DNA of 9,373 nt from an uncultured Clostridia bacterium (GTDB lineage Bacteria; Bacillota; Clostridia; TANB77; CAG-508): the NCBI GenBank assembly GCA_947631315.1, contig CANRLA010000052.1, forward strand, positions 1-9,373, written 5' to 3'. The position numbers and the translations under genes were made by a program. Positions 1 to 5,311 of the stretch are shown piece after piece (the stretch's first letter is position 1; each line of letters starts with the position of its first letter). The notes under the pieces are model-generated. The model was not told the DNA's origin. It searched no databases and worked only from the letters and a program-made list of their open reading frames with translations.

Positions 1-2
1 GT

Positions 3-824
3 CTAGATGGTGAGAAAGATGCTGATGGAGTAGAAGTAAAAAATGAATATATACAAGAAGACTTTAGTCAGATATTTAAAACAGAAGGAGATATGCAATG
101 GAGAGTATGGGATTATGATGGAAAGATATTGAGAATAATAGGAGACCCAACAACACAGAAACTAACATTACAAGGAGCAGCAGGATACAATAATGGAGTA
201 TGGGCAATAGAGAAAATATGTAAAACATTATATTCAAATGAAGCCAAAGGAGCAATAGCAACAAGTTTAAAAAGAACGGATATACAAAGAGTAAGTACTT
301 ATGATTATACACAATATAAACACAAGACTGATGGATTTGAAGAAGTTACAGATAGTAGCGAATCAGATGAACAATTAATTTACTTTGGAGAATCGAAGAC
401 CTATGAAACTAATAACCAATATCCAAAAATGTGGAATGACAATGATAAAGATTGGACATATGAATATGACAAGAAAAATAAAACAGCAACAGGAAGGGAC
501 AAAGAAGGTAAGAAATGGGAAGTAATAGGTACGGAAAATGGTCAAATGGAGGGCAAAATGCATGAAGAAAGTACACAAACCACATTCAAACAATCATATT
601 ATTTCCATGAATGTAATCAAAATGAATTTATAAATGACGCATATTACAATTTGATATTCGGCGAATCTAGTGGCAATTTGAATAAATCGTACTGGCTCGC
701 AGGCCGCTACGTACAACTTTGGGAAAGCGATTATTCTTTTGGATTGCAGTATGTGTATTCTGTAAATGGCCGTGGCATTGTGTGTGGCGACGGGTTGTGT
801 AGATCAAATCGGTGCGGCGTTTAG
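3..824 (+). CDS. Pilin-like surface protein, copy 1 (5' partial, frameshifted near the 3' end)
   Basis: The frame is open from base 3, so the ATG at 93 is internal: the 30 codons before it match the region just ahead of the WRVWDYDG motif in copies 2 and 3 (shared DFSQ and F-T). The N-terminal pilin signal therefore lies left of the window. What remains is the conserved middle domain (WRVWDYDGK, IIGDPTT, GAAGYNNGVWAI, LYSNEAKGAIAT, LKRTDIQ, LIYFGESK, WTYEYD) and the variable cassette starting at SYWLAGRYV. The frame ends at TAG 822-824, shortly after the motif LCRSN. One base earlier in phase the reading continues to a normal C-terminus ending at 942, so this copy carries a one-base shift near 810. 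It is the first of three same-strand paralogues. The function is not established. A cell-surface, pilin- or lectin-like role is inferred from copies 2 and 3. Confidence 0.8.
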   Translation, partial: LDGEKDADGVEVKNEYIQEDFSQIFKTEGDMQWRVWDYDGKILRIIGDPTTQKLTLQGAAGYNNGVWAIEKICKTLYSNEAKGAIATSLKRTDIQRVSTYDYTQYKHKTDGFEEVTDSSESDEQLIYFGESKTYETNNQYPKMWNDNDKDWTYEYDKKNKTATGRDKEGKKWEVIGTENGQMEGKMHEESTQTTFKQSYYFHECNQNEFINDAYYNLIFGESSGNLNKSYWLAGRYVQLWESDYSFGLQYVYSVNGRGIVCGDGLCRSNRCGV

Positions 825-857
825 TCCTACATATGGGCTTCGTCCTATAGTTTCTAT
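690..857 (+). other. Hypervariable C-terminal cassette, copy 1
   Basis: The cassette starts at the shared TACTGGCTCGC and ends at the shared CCTATAGTTTCTAT. It is 168 bp long, exactly one base longer than the copy 3 cassette. Its GC content is about 47% by hand count, clearly above the AT-rich gene around it. Arginine, glycine and cysteine codons such as CGC, GGC and TGT replace the AGA and GGA used upstream. Scaffold positions (YWLAGRYV, FG-Q-V, C-S, RPIVSI) are kept while residues between them differ from those of copies 2 and 3. Confidence 0.7.
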
Positions 858-942
858 CAATCTAAAAAGCGGAGGATTCGAAATGACTTCAGGGATAGAT
901 GAAGATGGGAAAATGAAGATTACGTTGAAGACAGCCGACTAG
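811..942 (+). pseudogene. Out-of-frame C-terminal end of pilin-like copy 1
   Basis: In the frame starting at 811 the sequence reads GAAFSPTYGLRPIVSI and continues to KMKITLKTAD with a stop at 940-942. This aligns along its full length with the in-frame C-terminus of copy 3 (GVRPIVSIDL to KMTITLKTAD). It is joined to the upstream frame by a single extra base near 810. Its preserved coding quality suggests the shift is recent, reversible or bypassed during translation. Confidence 0.75.
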
Positions 943-1121
943 CTTATATACAGTAATACTAATTAATGATAAGAAATAATAAAATAATAAAAAAATAAAA
1001 TTATAATTAATGATAAAACTTAATAAAAATTTAATTATTAAAAATATAGCATAATGATAGGACTAAATCAAGATTATAGAAAATAAAAAAGTATTAATAA
1101 TTTACAAAAAATAAAATAAAG

Positions 1122-1173
1122 AAATCTTATAAAAGGCATATAAAAAGCCAATTATAAGATTTTTTATTTTTTT
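1122..1173 (+). terminator. Rho-independent terminator or attenuator before copy 2
   Basis: The arms 1122-1137 (AAATCTTATAAAAGGC) and 1147-1162 pair over 16 positions with a two-base internal mismatch and a 9-nt loop. A T-rich run follows up to 1173. The same structure precedes copy 3. It lies about 55-100 bases upstream of the copy 2 start, so it could terminate copy 1 transcripts or attenuate copy 2. Confidence 0.65.
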
Positions 1174-1196
1174 ATTAAGTTTTATCCTTAATAAAA
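1170..1196 (+). promoter_or_regulatory. Second perfect hairpin in the pilin leader
   Basis: TTTTATTAAG (1170-1179) pairs perfectly with CTTAATAAAA (1187-1196) around a 7-nt loop. It starts within the T-run of the preceding terminator-like hairpin and ends about 32 bases before the start codon. The spacer before copy 3 keeps both arms unchanged while the loop differs, which suggests the stem matters. A role as anti-terminator, RNA stabiliser or translation control element is inference. Confidence 0.4.
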
Positions 1197-1228
1197 ATTA
1201 ACATAAAGTAGAAAGGAAAAGTTTACAA

Positions 1229-2389
1229 ATGAAAGATAAAAGAAGAACATTAGATAAAAGATATAATAGTTTAGAAACACAGAAAATAAGAAAAAGCCAA
1301 CAAATAAAAGAAAGAGGAATCACATTAATAGCGTTAGTAGTAACCGTAATAATACTATTAATTTTGGCAGGAGTAACACTAAATATAGCATTATCAGATA
1401 ATGGGTTATTTAGTAAAACAAAGAAAGCAACAGAAGATTATAAGCAAGCACAAAGTGAAGAAGAAGAAGCAATAAGACAAATATCAACGCAATTTTATAG
1501 TGATTATGTAGGAGCAAAAGTAACAGGTTATAGTCCAAAAACCGATACAGTCAAAATAGAAGGAACGACATCAGGGGTAGATAGTAAGACAGATAGCAAT
1601 GGAAAGCAACTAGAAGGAGTAGCAGATGATTTTAGTCAAACATTTACAACAAAAGAAATAAGTTGGAGAGTATGGGACTATGATGGAAATACATTGAGAA
1701 TAATAGGAGACCCAACAACAGACGCTTTAACATTAAAAGGAGCAGCAGGATATAATAATGGAGTATGGGCAATAGATAATATATGTAGAACATTATATTC
1801 AAATGAAGAAAAAGGAGCAATAGCAACAAATTTAAAAAGAACAGATATACAAAAAGTAAGTACTTATGATTATACAAAATATAAACATAAAGAAAGCGGC
1901 GATAATACTTGGGAAGAAATCACGACTAATAGTAATGATGAAAATTTAATATATTTTGGAGAATCGAAGACGTATGAAGCTAGTAACCAATATCCCGCTA
2001 TGTGGAACGAAAATGATAAGGAATGGACATATGAATATAGTAAAGACAATGGTTCAAGTGGAGAAGACAAAGAATGTAAGAAATGGGAAGAAATAGGTAC
2101 AAAAGATGGTAAAATGGAAGGCACAATGAATCAAAAAAGTAAAGAGACTACATTCAAAGAATCATATTATTATCATAATTATAAAGAAAGTGAATTTATA
2201 AATGGTGCATATTACGATTTAATATTCAAGGAGAGTAATGATGGACAACCTGCGAAAGAGTACTGGCTCGCTGGTCGCTATGTCCAAAGATTGAATAACT
2301 GTTGGAATTTTGGTTTGCAGTGTGTGGGTGCTGATGGTAGTAACTACAACTATGTGAGTGGACATAACATGTGTTTTTCTGATCGGTAA
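1229..2389 (+). CDS. Pilin-like surface protein, copy 2 (frameshifted near the 3' end)
   Basis: The start ATG 1229 follows a purine-rich site (AAAGGA, 1212-1217). Residues 1-30 form a long Lys/Arg-rich leader ending in KERG. Residues 31-51 (ITLIALVVT to ILAGVTL) form the hydrophobic helix of a type IV prepilin-type signal, with cleavage expected after Gly30. Position +5 is Ala, not the usual Glu. A charged linker (TKKATEDYK, EEEE) leads to the middle domain (WRVWDYDGN, GAAGYNNGVWAI, LKRTDIQ, IYFGESK). The variable cassette starts at residue 345 (YWLAGRYV). The frame stops at TAA 2387-2389, right after MCFSDR. The missing C-terminus is present in another frame up to 2516, so the protein as read loses the RPIVSI strand and the last 40 or so residues. 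It could be an off-phase allele, a decaying copy or a frameshift-translated gene. Confidence 0.85.
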   Translation: MKDKRRTLDKRYNSLETQKIRKSQQIKERGITLIALVVTVIILLILAGVTLNIALSDNGLFSKTKKATEDYKQAQSEEEEAIRQISTQFYSDYVGAKVTGYSPKTDTVKIEGTTSGVDSKTDSNGKQLEGVADDFSQTFTTKEISWRVWDYDGNTLRIIGDPTTDALTLKGAAGYNNGVWAIDNICRTLYSNEEKGAIATNLKRTDIQKVSTYDYTKYKHKESGDNTWEEITTNSNDENLIYFGESKTYEASNQYPAMWNENDKEWTYEYSKDNGSSGEDKECKKWEEIGTKDGKMEGTMNQKSKETTFKESYYYHNYKESEFINGAYYDLIFKESNDGQPAKEYWLAGRYVQRLNNCWNFGLQCVGADGSNYNYVSGHNMCFSDR

Positions 2390-2431
2390 TTCGAAAGCTC
2401 TTGGATATGTGCTTCGCCCAATAGTTTCTAT
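2261..2431 (+). other. Hypervariable C-terminal cassette, copy 2
   Basis: The cassette runs from TACTGGCTCGC to ATAGTTTCTAT and is 171 bp long. Compared with copy 3 (167 bp) it has one additional codon plus one extra base. Scaffold residues YWLAGRYV, FGLQ-V, MC-S and LRPIVSI are kept. The residues between them (for example SNYNYVSGHN) have no counterpart in copies 1 and 3. Confidence 0.7.
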
Positions 2432-2516
2432 TGATTTAAAAGACGGTGGATACGAGATGACTTCAGGGGTTGATGGAAATGGAAAGATGATGATTACGTT
2501 GAAGACCGCTGACTAG
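2385..2516 (+). pseudogene. Out-of-frame C-terminal end of pilin-like copy 2
   Basis: In the frame starting at 2385 the reading is GNSKALGYVLRPIVSIDL, continuing to KMMITLKTAD with a stop at 2514-2516. The segment 2413-2550 differs from the copy 3 segment 3935-4072 at only one base that I can see. The tail is therefore well preserved although it is out of frame with the upstream 386 codons. Confidence 0.75.
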
Positions 2517-2686
2517 CTTATGAACAGGAATATTAATTAATGATAAGAAATAATAAAAAATGAAATTATAATTAAGGAAAAAACTTAATAAAAATTATAT
2601 TACAAAAAAATATAGCATAACGGTGGGACTAAATCAAGATTATAGAAAATAAAAACGAAATAAAAATGTGCAAAAATAAAATAAAG

Positions 2687-2738
2687 AAATCTTATAAAAG
2701 GCATATAAAAAGCCAATTATAAGATTTTTAATTTTTTT
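2687..2738 (+). terminator. Rho-independent terminator or attenuator before copy 3
   Basis: The arms 2687-2702 and 2712-2727 are identical to those at 1122-1162, including the two-base internal mismatch and the loop ATATAAAAA. A T-rich run follows. Conservation between the two spacers supports a function or recent duplication. Confidence 0.65.
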
Positions 2739-2761
2739 ATTAAGTTTTTTCCTTAATAAAA
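2735..2761 (+). promoter_or_regulatory. Second perfect hairpin in the copy 3 leader
   Basis: TTTTATTAAG (2735-2744) and CTTAATAAAA (2752-2761) form a 10-bp stem. The 7-nt loop differs from that at 1180-1186 while the stem is unchanged. It has the same position relative to the terminator-like hairpin as in the spacer before copy 2. Confidence 0.4.
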
Positions 2762-2796
2762 ATTAACATAAAAAGAAAGCGAGGAAAAATGCACAA

Positions 2797-4038
2797 ATGA
2801 TAGATAAAAGAAAAACATTGGATAAAAAAGAAGACAGTTCTAAGTTACAAAAATTAAGAAAAAGTCAACAAATAAGAGAACGAGGAATAACATTAATAGC
2901 CTTAGTAGTAACAATAATAATATTACTAATTTTGGCAGGAGTAACACTAAATATAGCATTATCAGATAATGGATTATTTAGTAAAACAAAGAAAGCAACA
3001 GAAGATTATAAAGAAGCACAGAGTGAAGAAGAAGAATCAATAAGACAAATAGCAACACAGCTGTATAGTGAATATGTAGGAGCAAAAGTAGAAGGCTATA
3101 GTCCAGCAGAAGGAACTGGAAGTTGTACTGTAGAAAAAGAAAAAACAGGACATGATACTAATCAAACATTTAGCACAGAATCAATAAGTTGGAGAGTATG
3201 GGACTATGATGGAAATACATTAAGGATAATAGGAGACCCAACGGAAGACACATTAGCATTAAAAGGAGCAGCAGGATATAATAATGGAGTATGGGCAATA
3301 GATCAAATATGTAGAACATTATATTCAAATGAAGAAAAAGGAGCAATAGCAACAAATTTAAAAAGAACAGATATACAAAGAGTAAGTACTTATGACTATA
3401 CAAAATATAAACATAATGAGAGTGGCGATGATATTTGGGGCGAAGTCATGACTAGTAGTGATGTTGAAAATTTAATATACTTTGGGGAATCAAAGAACTA
3501 TAATTCTAGTAACAAATATCCAAATTTATGGGATAAAAATGATAGAGAATGGACATATGAATATAACAATGAAGATAAAACAGTAATAGGAGGAGACAAG
3601 GAATGCAAAATATGGGAAACAATTGGAACTGATGACGGTCAAATGACCAATATGATGAATCCAGGAAGCAATAGTATAACTTTCAAACAATCATATTATA
3701 ACCATCAATATAATAAAGAGGAATTTATAAATGAAGCATATTACAATCTAATATTCAAAAAATTTGATGGGAATTGGACTGGAGGGTACTGGCTCGCAGG
3801 TCGTTATGTCAATCTCCAAGGAAGTTATAGTGAATTTGGTATTCAGCGTGTGAACGCTCACGATGTGATGAGGGTTGTGGACGGGTACTATATGTGTCAG
3901 TCAGATGATAAAACTTGGGATAAAGCGCAGGGGGTTCGCCCAATAGTTTCTATTGATTTAAAAGACGGTGGATACGAGATGACTTCAGGGGTTGATGGAA
4001 ATGGAAAGATGACGATTACGTTGAAGACCGCTGACTAG
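2797..4038 (+). CDS. Pilin-like surface protein with variable C-terminal domain, copy 3 (intact)
   Basis: This is the only full-length member of the array (413 residues). Residues 1-30 are a basic leader ending RERG. Residues 31-51 are the prepilin-type hydrophobic helix ITLIALVVTIIILLILAGVT, with cleavage expected after Gly30 and no Glu at +5. A charged coil (KATEDYKEAQSEEEES) leads to the middle domain (ISWRVWDYDG, GAAGYNNGVWAI, LKRTDIQ, IYFGESK). The variable cassette starts at residue 331 (YWLAGRYV, FGIQRV, MCQSD, GVRPIVSI). The C-terminus is GYEMTSGVDG to TLKTAD. I know similar YWLA-R to VRP-VS blocks from clostridial pilin-like and surface proteins, but I cannot name the family with certainty. 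Export and assembly by a type IV pilus or secretion-like machinery is inferred from the signal; no such machinery is in the window. A terminator follows at 4078-4124. Confidence 0.9.
   Translation: MIDKRKTLDKKEDSSKLQKLRKSQQIRERGITLIALVVTIIILLILAGVTLNIALSDNGLFSKTKKATEDYKEAQSEEEESIRQIATQLYSEYVGAKVEGYSPAEGTGSCTVEKEKTGHDTNQTFSTESISWRVWDYDGNTLRIIGDPTEDTLALKGAAGYNNGVWAIDQICRTLYSNEEKGAIATNLKRTDIQRVSTYDYTKYKHNESGDDIWGEVMTSSDVENLIYFGESKNYNSSNKYPNLWDKNDREWTYEYNNEDKTVIGGDKECKIWETIGTDDGQMTNMMNPGSNSITFKQSYYNHQYNKEEFINEAYYNLIFKKFDGNWTGGYWLAGRYVNLQGSYSEFGIQRVNAHDVMRVVDGYYMCQSDDKTWDKAQGVRPIVSIDLKDGGYEMTSGVDGNGKMTITLKTAD
3787..3953 (+). other. Hypervariable C-terminal cassette, copy 3
   Basis: This 167-bp segment from TACTGGCTCGC to ATAGTTTCTAT is in frame through to the end of the gene. 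Between invariant anchors its residues (for example NAHDVMRVVDGYY) differ from copies 1 and 2. It ends where the near-identical 3' segment shared with copy 2 begins (3935). Confidence 0.7.
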
Positions 4039-4077
4039 CTTATGAACAGGAATATTAATTAATGATAAGAAAATAAA

Positions 4078-4124
4078 AACGAGAATTTCTATAAAAATAT
4101 GTAGAAATTCTTGTTTTATTTTTA
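4078..4124 (+). terminator. Terminator of the pilin-like array
   Basis: AACGAGAATTTCT (4078-4090) pairs with AGAAATTCTTGTT (4103-4115) over 13 positions with one G-T pair, and a T-rich tract follows. It replaces the leader-type spacer found after copies 1 and 2, which marks the end of the array. Confidence 0.8.
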
Positions 4125-4139
4125 ATACATATAATTGTG

Positions 4140-4181
4140 GGCTCTAAATCCAATAGGTTTCTATCTCAATTTTTTAGAGTC
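4140..4181 (+). other. Hairpin-forming spacer between pilin array and copper operon
   Basis: GGCTCTAAA (4140-4148) can pair with TTTAGAGTC (4173-4181) with one G-T pair, leaving a 24-nt loop. The palindrome GTCTAGAC follows directly (4179-4186). There is no T-run, so it does not look like a terminator. Function unknown. Confidence 0.3.
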
Positions 4182-4225
4182 TAGACGTTAAGTAAAATAA
4201 ATAATCTTTTATATATACCCCTCTC

Positions 4226-4254
4226 TTTACAAATACCCCTACGGGGTATATAAT
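4226..4254 (+). promoter_or_regulatory. Copper operon promoter with CsoR operator
   Basis: The -35 box TTTACA (4226-4231) and the -10 box TATAAT (4249-4254) are 17 bp apart. The spacer holds the palindrome ATACCCCTACGGGGTAT (4233-4249), which matches the G/C-tract type of operator bound by CsoR-family repressors, so bound repressor would block RNA polymerase. An extra half-site ATACCCC lies at 4215-4221, 18 bp upstream. Transcription should start near 4261, leaving a leader of only about 11 bases before csoR. Confidence 0.85.
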
Positions 4255-4271
4255 AGGATAGGTGATAAAAA

Positions 4272-4565
4272 ATGGATAACAATTGTTGTAATAAGATAAC
4301 TAAAAGAAGTGAAGAAGAAAAGAAAAAAATAAACAATAGAATAAGCAGGATAGAAGGGCAACTTAAAGGAATAAAAAGAATGATAGAAGAAGATAAGTAT
4401 TGTAATGATATATTAATTCAACTGTCAGCAATAGAAAATTCTATCAAAAGCCTCTCAAACTATATATTAGAAAATCATTTATATAATTGTGTAACAAGAG
4501 ATTTAGAAAATGGTAAAATTGAAATTATAGATGAGTTAATAGAATTGTTTAAAAAATTTAATTAA
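4272..4565 (+). CDS. csoR: CsoR-family copper-sensing repressor
   Basis: This 97-residue, all-helical protein of the CsoR/FrmR (DUF156) family has the signature RISRIEGQLKGIKRMIEED. The Cu(I) ligands fit the CsoR pattern: Cys44 (after Tyr43), His69 and Cys73, with spacings of 25 and 4 residues as in characterised CsoR proteins. This supports copper rather than the formaldehyde or nickel branches. An additional Cys5-Cys6 pair sits in the flexible N-terminus. The start has GGTGA about 6 bases upstream. The gene is first in the operon and is preceded by the matching operator at 4233-4249. It should therefore repress itself and the downstream genes until Cu(I) binds and releases the DNA. Confidence 0.92.
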   Translation: MDNNCCNKITKRSEEEKKKINNRISRIEGQLKGIKRMIEEDKYCNDILIQLSAIENSIKSLSNYILENHLYNCVTRDLENGKIEIIDELIELFKKFN

Positions 4566-4578
4566 AGGAGAATACAAA

Positions 4579-4995
4579 ATGAATTTTGTGTATGAAAGAA
4601 AAATAAATTATTATGAAACAGACAAAATGGGAGTAGTACATCACTCAAATTATATAAGATACTTAGAAGAAACAAGATGCGAATGGCTTGAAAAATTAGG
4701 AATGCCTTTTGAAGAATTTGAAAAACAAGGAATAACAATACCAGTTTTAGGAGTTAATATTAGTTATAAAAGACATGTTACTTATGCAGATACAATTTTA
4801 ATAAGGCCATTTATAAAGGATTATACTGGAGTAAGAATGACTGTAGGATATGAAGTAACAGATAAAGAAACTGGACTAGTAGTAATTACAGGGGAAACAA
4901 AGCATTGCTTCACGAGTAGAGAGATAAAACCTCTAAATTTGAAAAAAGCAAATAAAGAATTTAGTGATAAATTTGAGAATTTGTTGGAAAAATAA
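4579..4995 (+). CDS. Acyl-CoA thioesterase, hotdog fold (4HBT/YbgC type)
   Basis: This 138-residue protein has the usual length for a single-hotdog thioesterase. The 4-hydroxybenzoyl-CoA thioesterase/YbgC signature is at residues 11-25 (YYETDKMGVVHHSNY). Asp15 is the predicted catalytic residue, and the helix YIRYLEETRCEWL follows. Such enzymes hydrolyse acyl-CoA (or acyl-ACP) thioesters in the cytosol; the substrate cannot be read from sequence. A strong site AAAGGAG (4564-4570) precedes the ATG by 8 bases, and only 13 bases separate it from csoR. It is therefore almost certainly cotranscribed from the copper-controlled promoter. Its place between the copper regulator and the copper exporters is unusual. 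It may be a neutral insertion, or a target-linked function, since copper attacks thiols such as CoA. That link is speculation. Confidence 0.88.
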   Translation: MNFVYERKINYYETDKMGVVHHSNYIRYLEETRCEWLEKLGMPFEEFEKQGITIPVLGVNISYKRHVTYADTILIRPFIKDYTGVRMTVGYEVTDKETGLVVITGETKHCFTSREIKPLNLKKANKEFSDKFENLLEK

Positions 4996-5098
4996 TAAGG
5001 TATTATAAAATTTAGAAAAATTATATAACGAAAGTGACATAATATAAAGTTTAAGGGCAACTATAAAACCTAATATATTTTAAAAGGAGAGAATAATC

Positions 5099-5308
5099 AT
5101 GAAAGAAATAATAATTAAAACAAAAGGAATGGTTTGCGAAGGATGTGAAAATAGAGTAAAAAATGCTGTAGGTAGCATTGAAGGAGTAGAAGAAGTTACT
5201 GCTGACCATACATCAGGAGTAGTAACAGTAAAGGCAAATGACAATGTTTCAGAAGAAACTATCAAAACAAAAATTGATGATATAGGATTTGAAGTTGTAG
5301 AGGATTAG
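5099..5308 (+). CDS. copZ: Copper chaperone, HMA domain (CopZ type)
   Basis: This is a single heavy-metal-associated domain of 69 residues with the metal motif GMVCEGC (Cys13, Cys16) near the N-terminus and the typical end IDDIGFEVVED. Proteins of this kind bind Cu(I) in the cytosol and pass it to the N-terminal domain of CopA or to CsoR. A good AAGGAG (5084-5089) precedes the start by 9 bases. The copA gene starts 3 bases after the stop, so the two are probably translationally coupled. The 103-base gap before it (4996-5098) shows no terminator, CsoR-like operator or convincing promoter, so it is likely read from the csoR promoter. Confidence 0.9.
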   Translation: MKEIIIKTKGMVCEGCENRVKNAVGSIEGVEEVTADHTSGVVTVKANDNVSEETIKTKIDDIGFEVVED

Positions 5309-5311
5309 AGT

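Larger units (their letters stand above)
943..1228 (+). repeat. Intergenic spacer, first copy of a duplicated leader of about 280 bp
   Basis: This very AT-rich spacer between copies 1 and 2 is closely matched by the spacer at 2517-2796. Shared parts in order are: the start around TTAATTAATGATAAGAAATA; a block around 1041-1089 containing GGACTAAATCAAGATTATAG; the hairpin at 1122-1173; the hairpin at 1170-1196; and the ribosome binding region. I see no gene in it. No clear TTGACA/TATAAT promoter lies after the terminator-like hairpin, so transcription of copy 2 probably starts before the hairpin or reads through it. Confidence 0.75.
2517..2796 (+). repeat. Intergenic spacer, second copy of the duplicated leader
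   Basis: This spacer parallels 943-1228 with the same order of elements. The conserved block is at about 2607-2656, again with GGACTAAATCAAGATTATAG. It is followed by the two hairpins and then the ribosome binding region (GAGGA, 2781-2785) 11 bases before the copy 3 start. I see no gene and no convincing promoter in it. Confidence 0.75.

Noticed and set aside
76..312. Minus-strand open frame rich in Leu, repeated at 1644-1877 and 3170-3403
   Set aside because: It is the antisense shadow of the conserved middle domain of the three pilin-like genes. Its recurrence follows from conservation of the sense frame, and no ribosome binding site or promoter supports it.
943..1228. Riboswitch (for example a cyclic di-GMP type) in the pilin leaders
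   Set aside because: Pilin genes of clostridia can be under such control, but I could not find the conserved cores of the known c-di-GMP classes in these AT-rich spacers.
690..3953. Classical diversity-generating retroelement stated as fact
   Set aside because: No reverse transcriptase, accessory protein or template repeat lies in the window, and many differences between cassettes are at third codon positions or are indels, which A-specific mutagenesis from one template does not explain.
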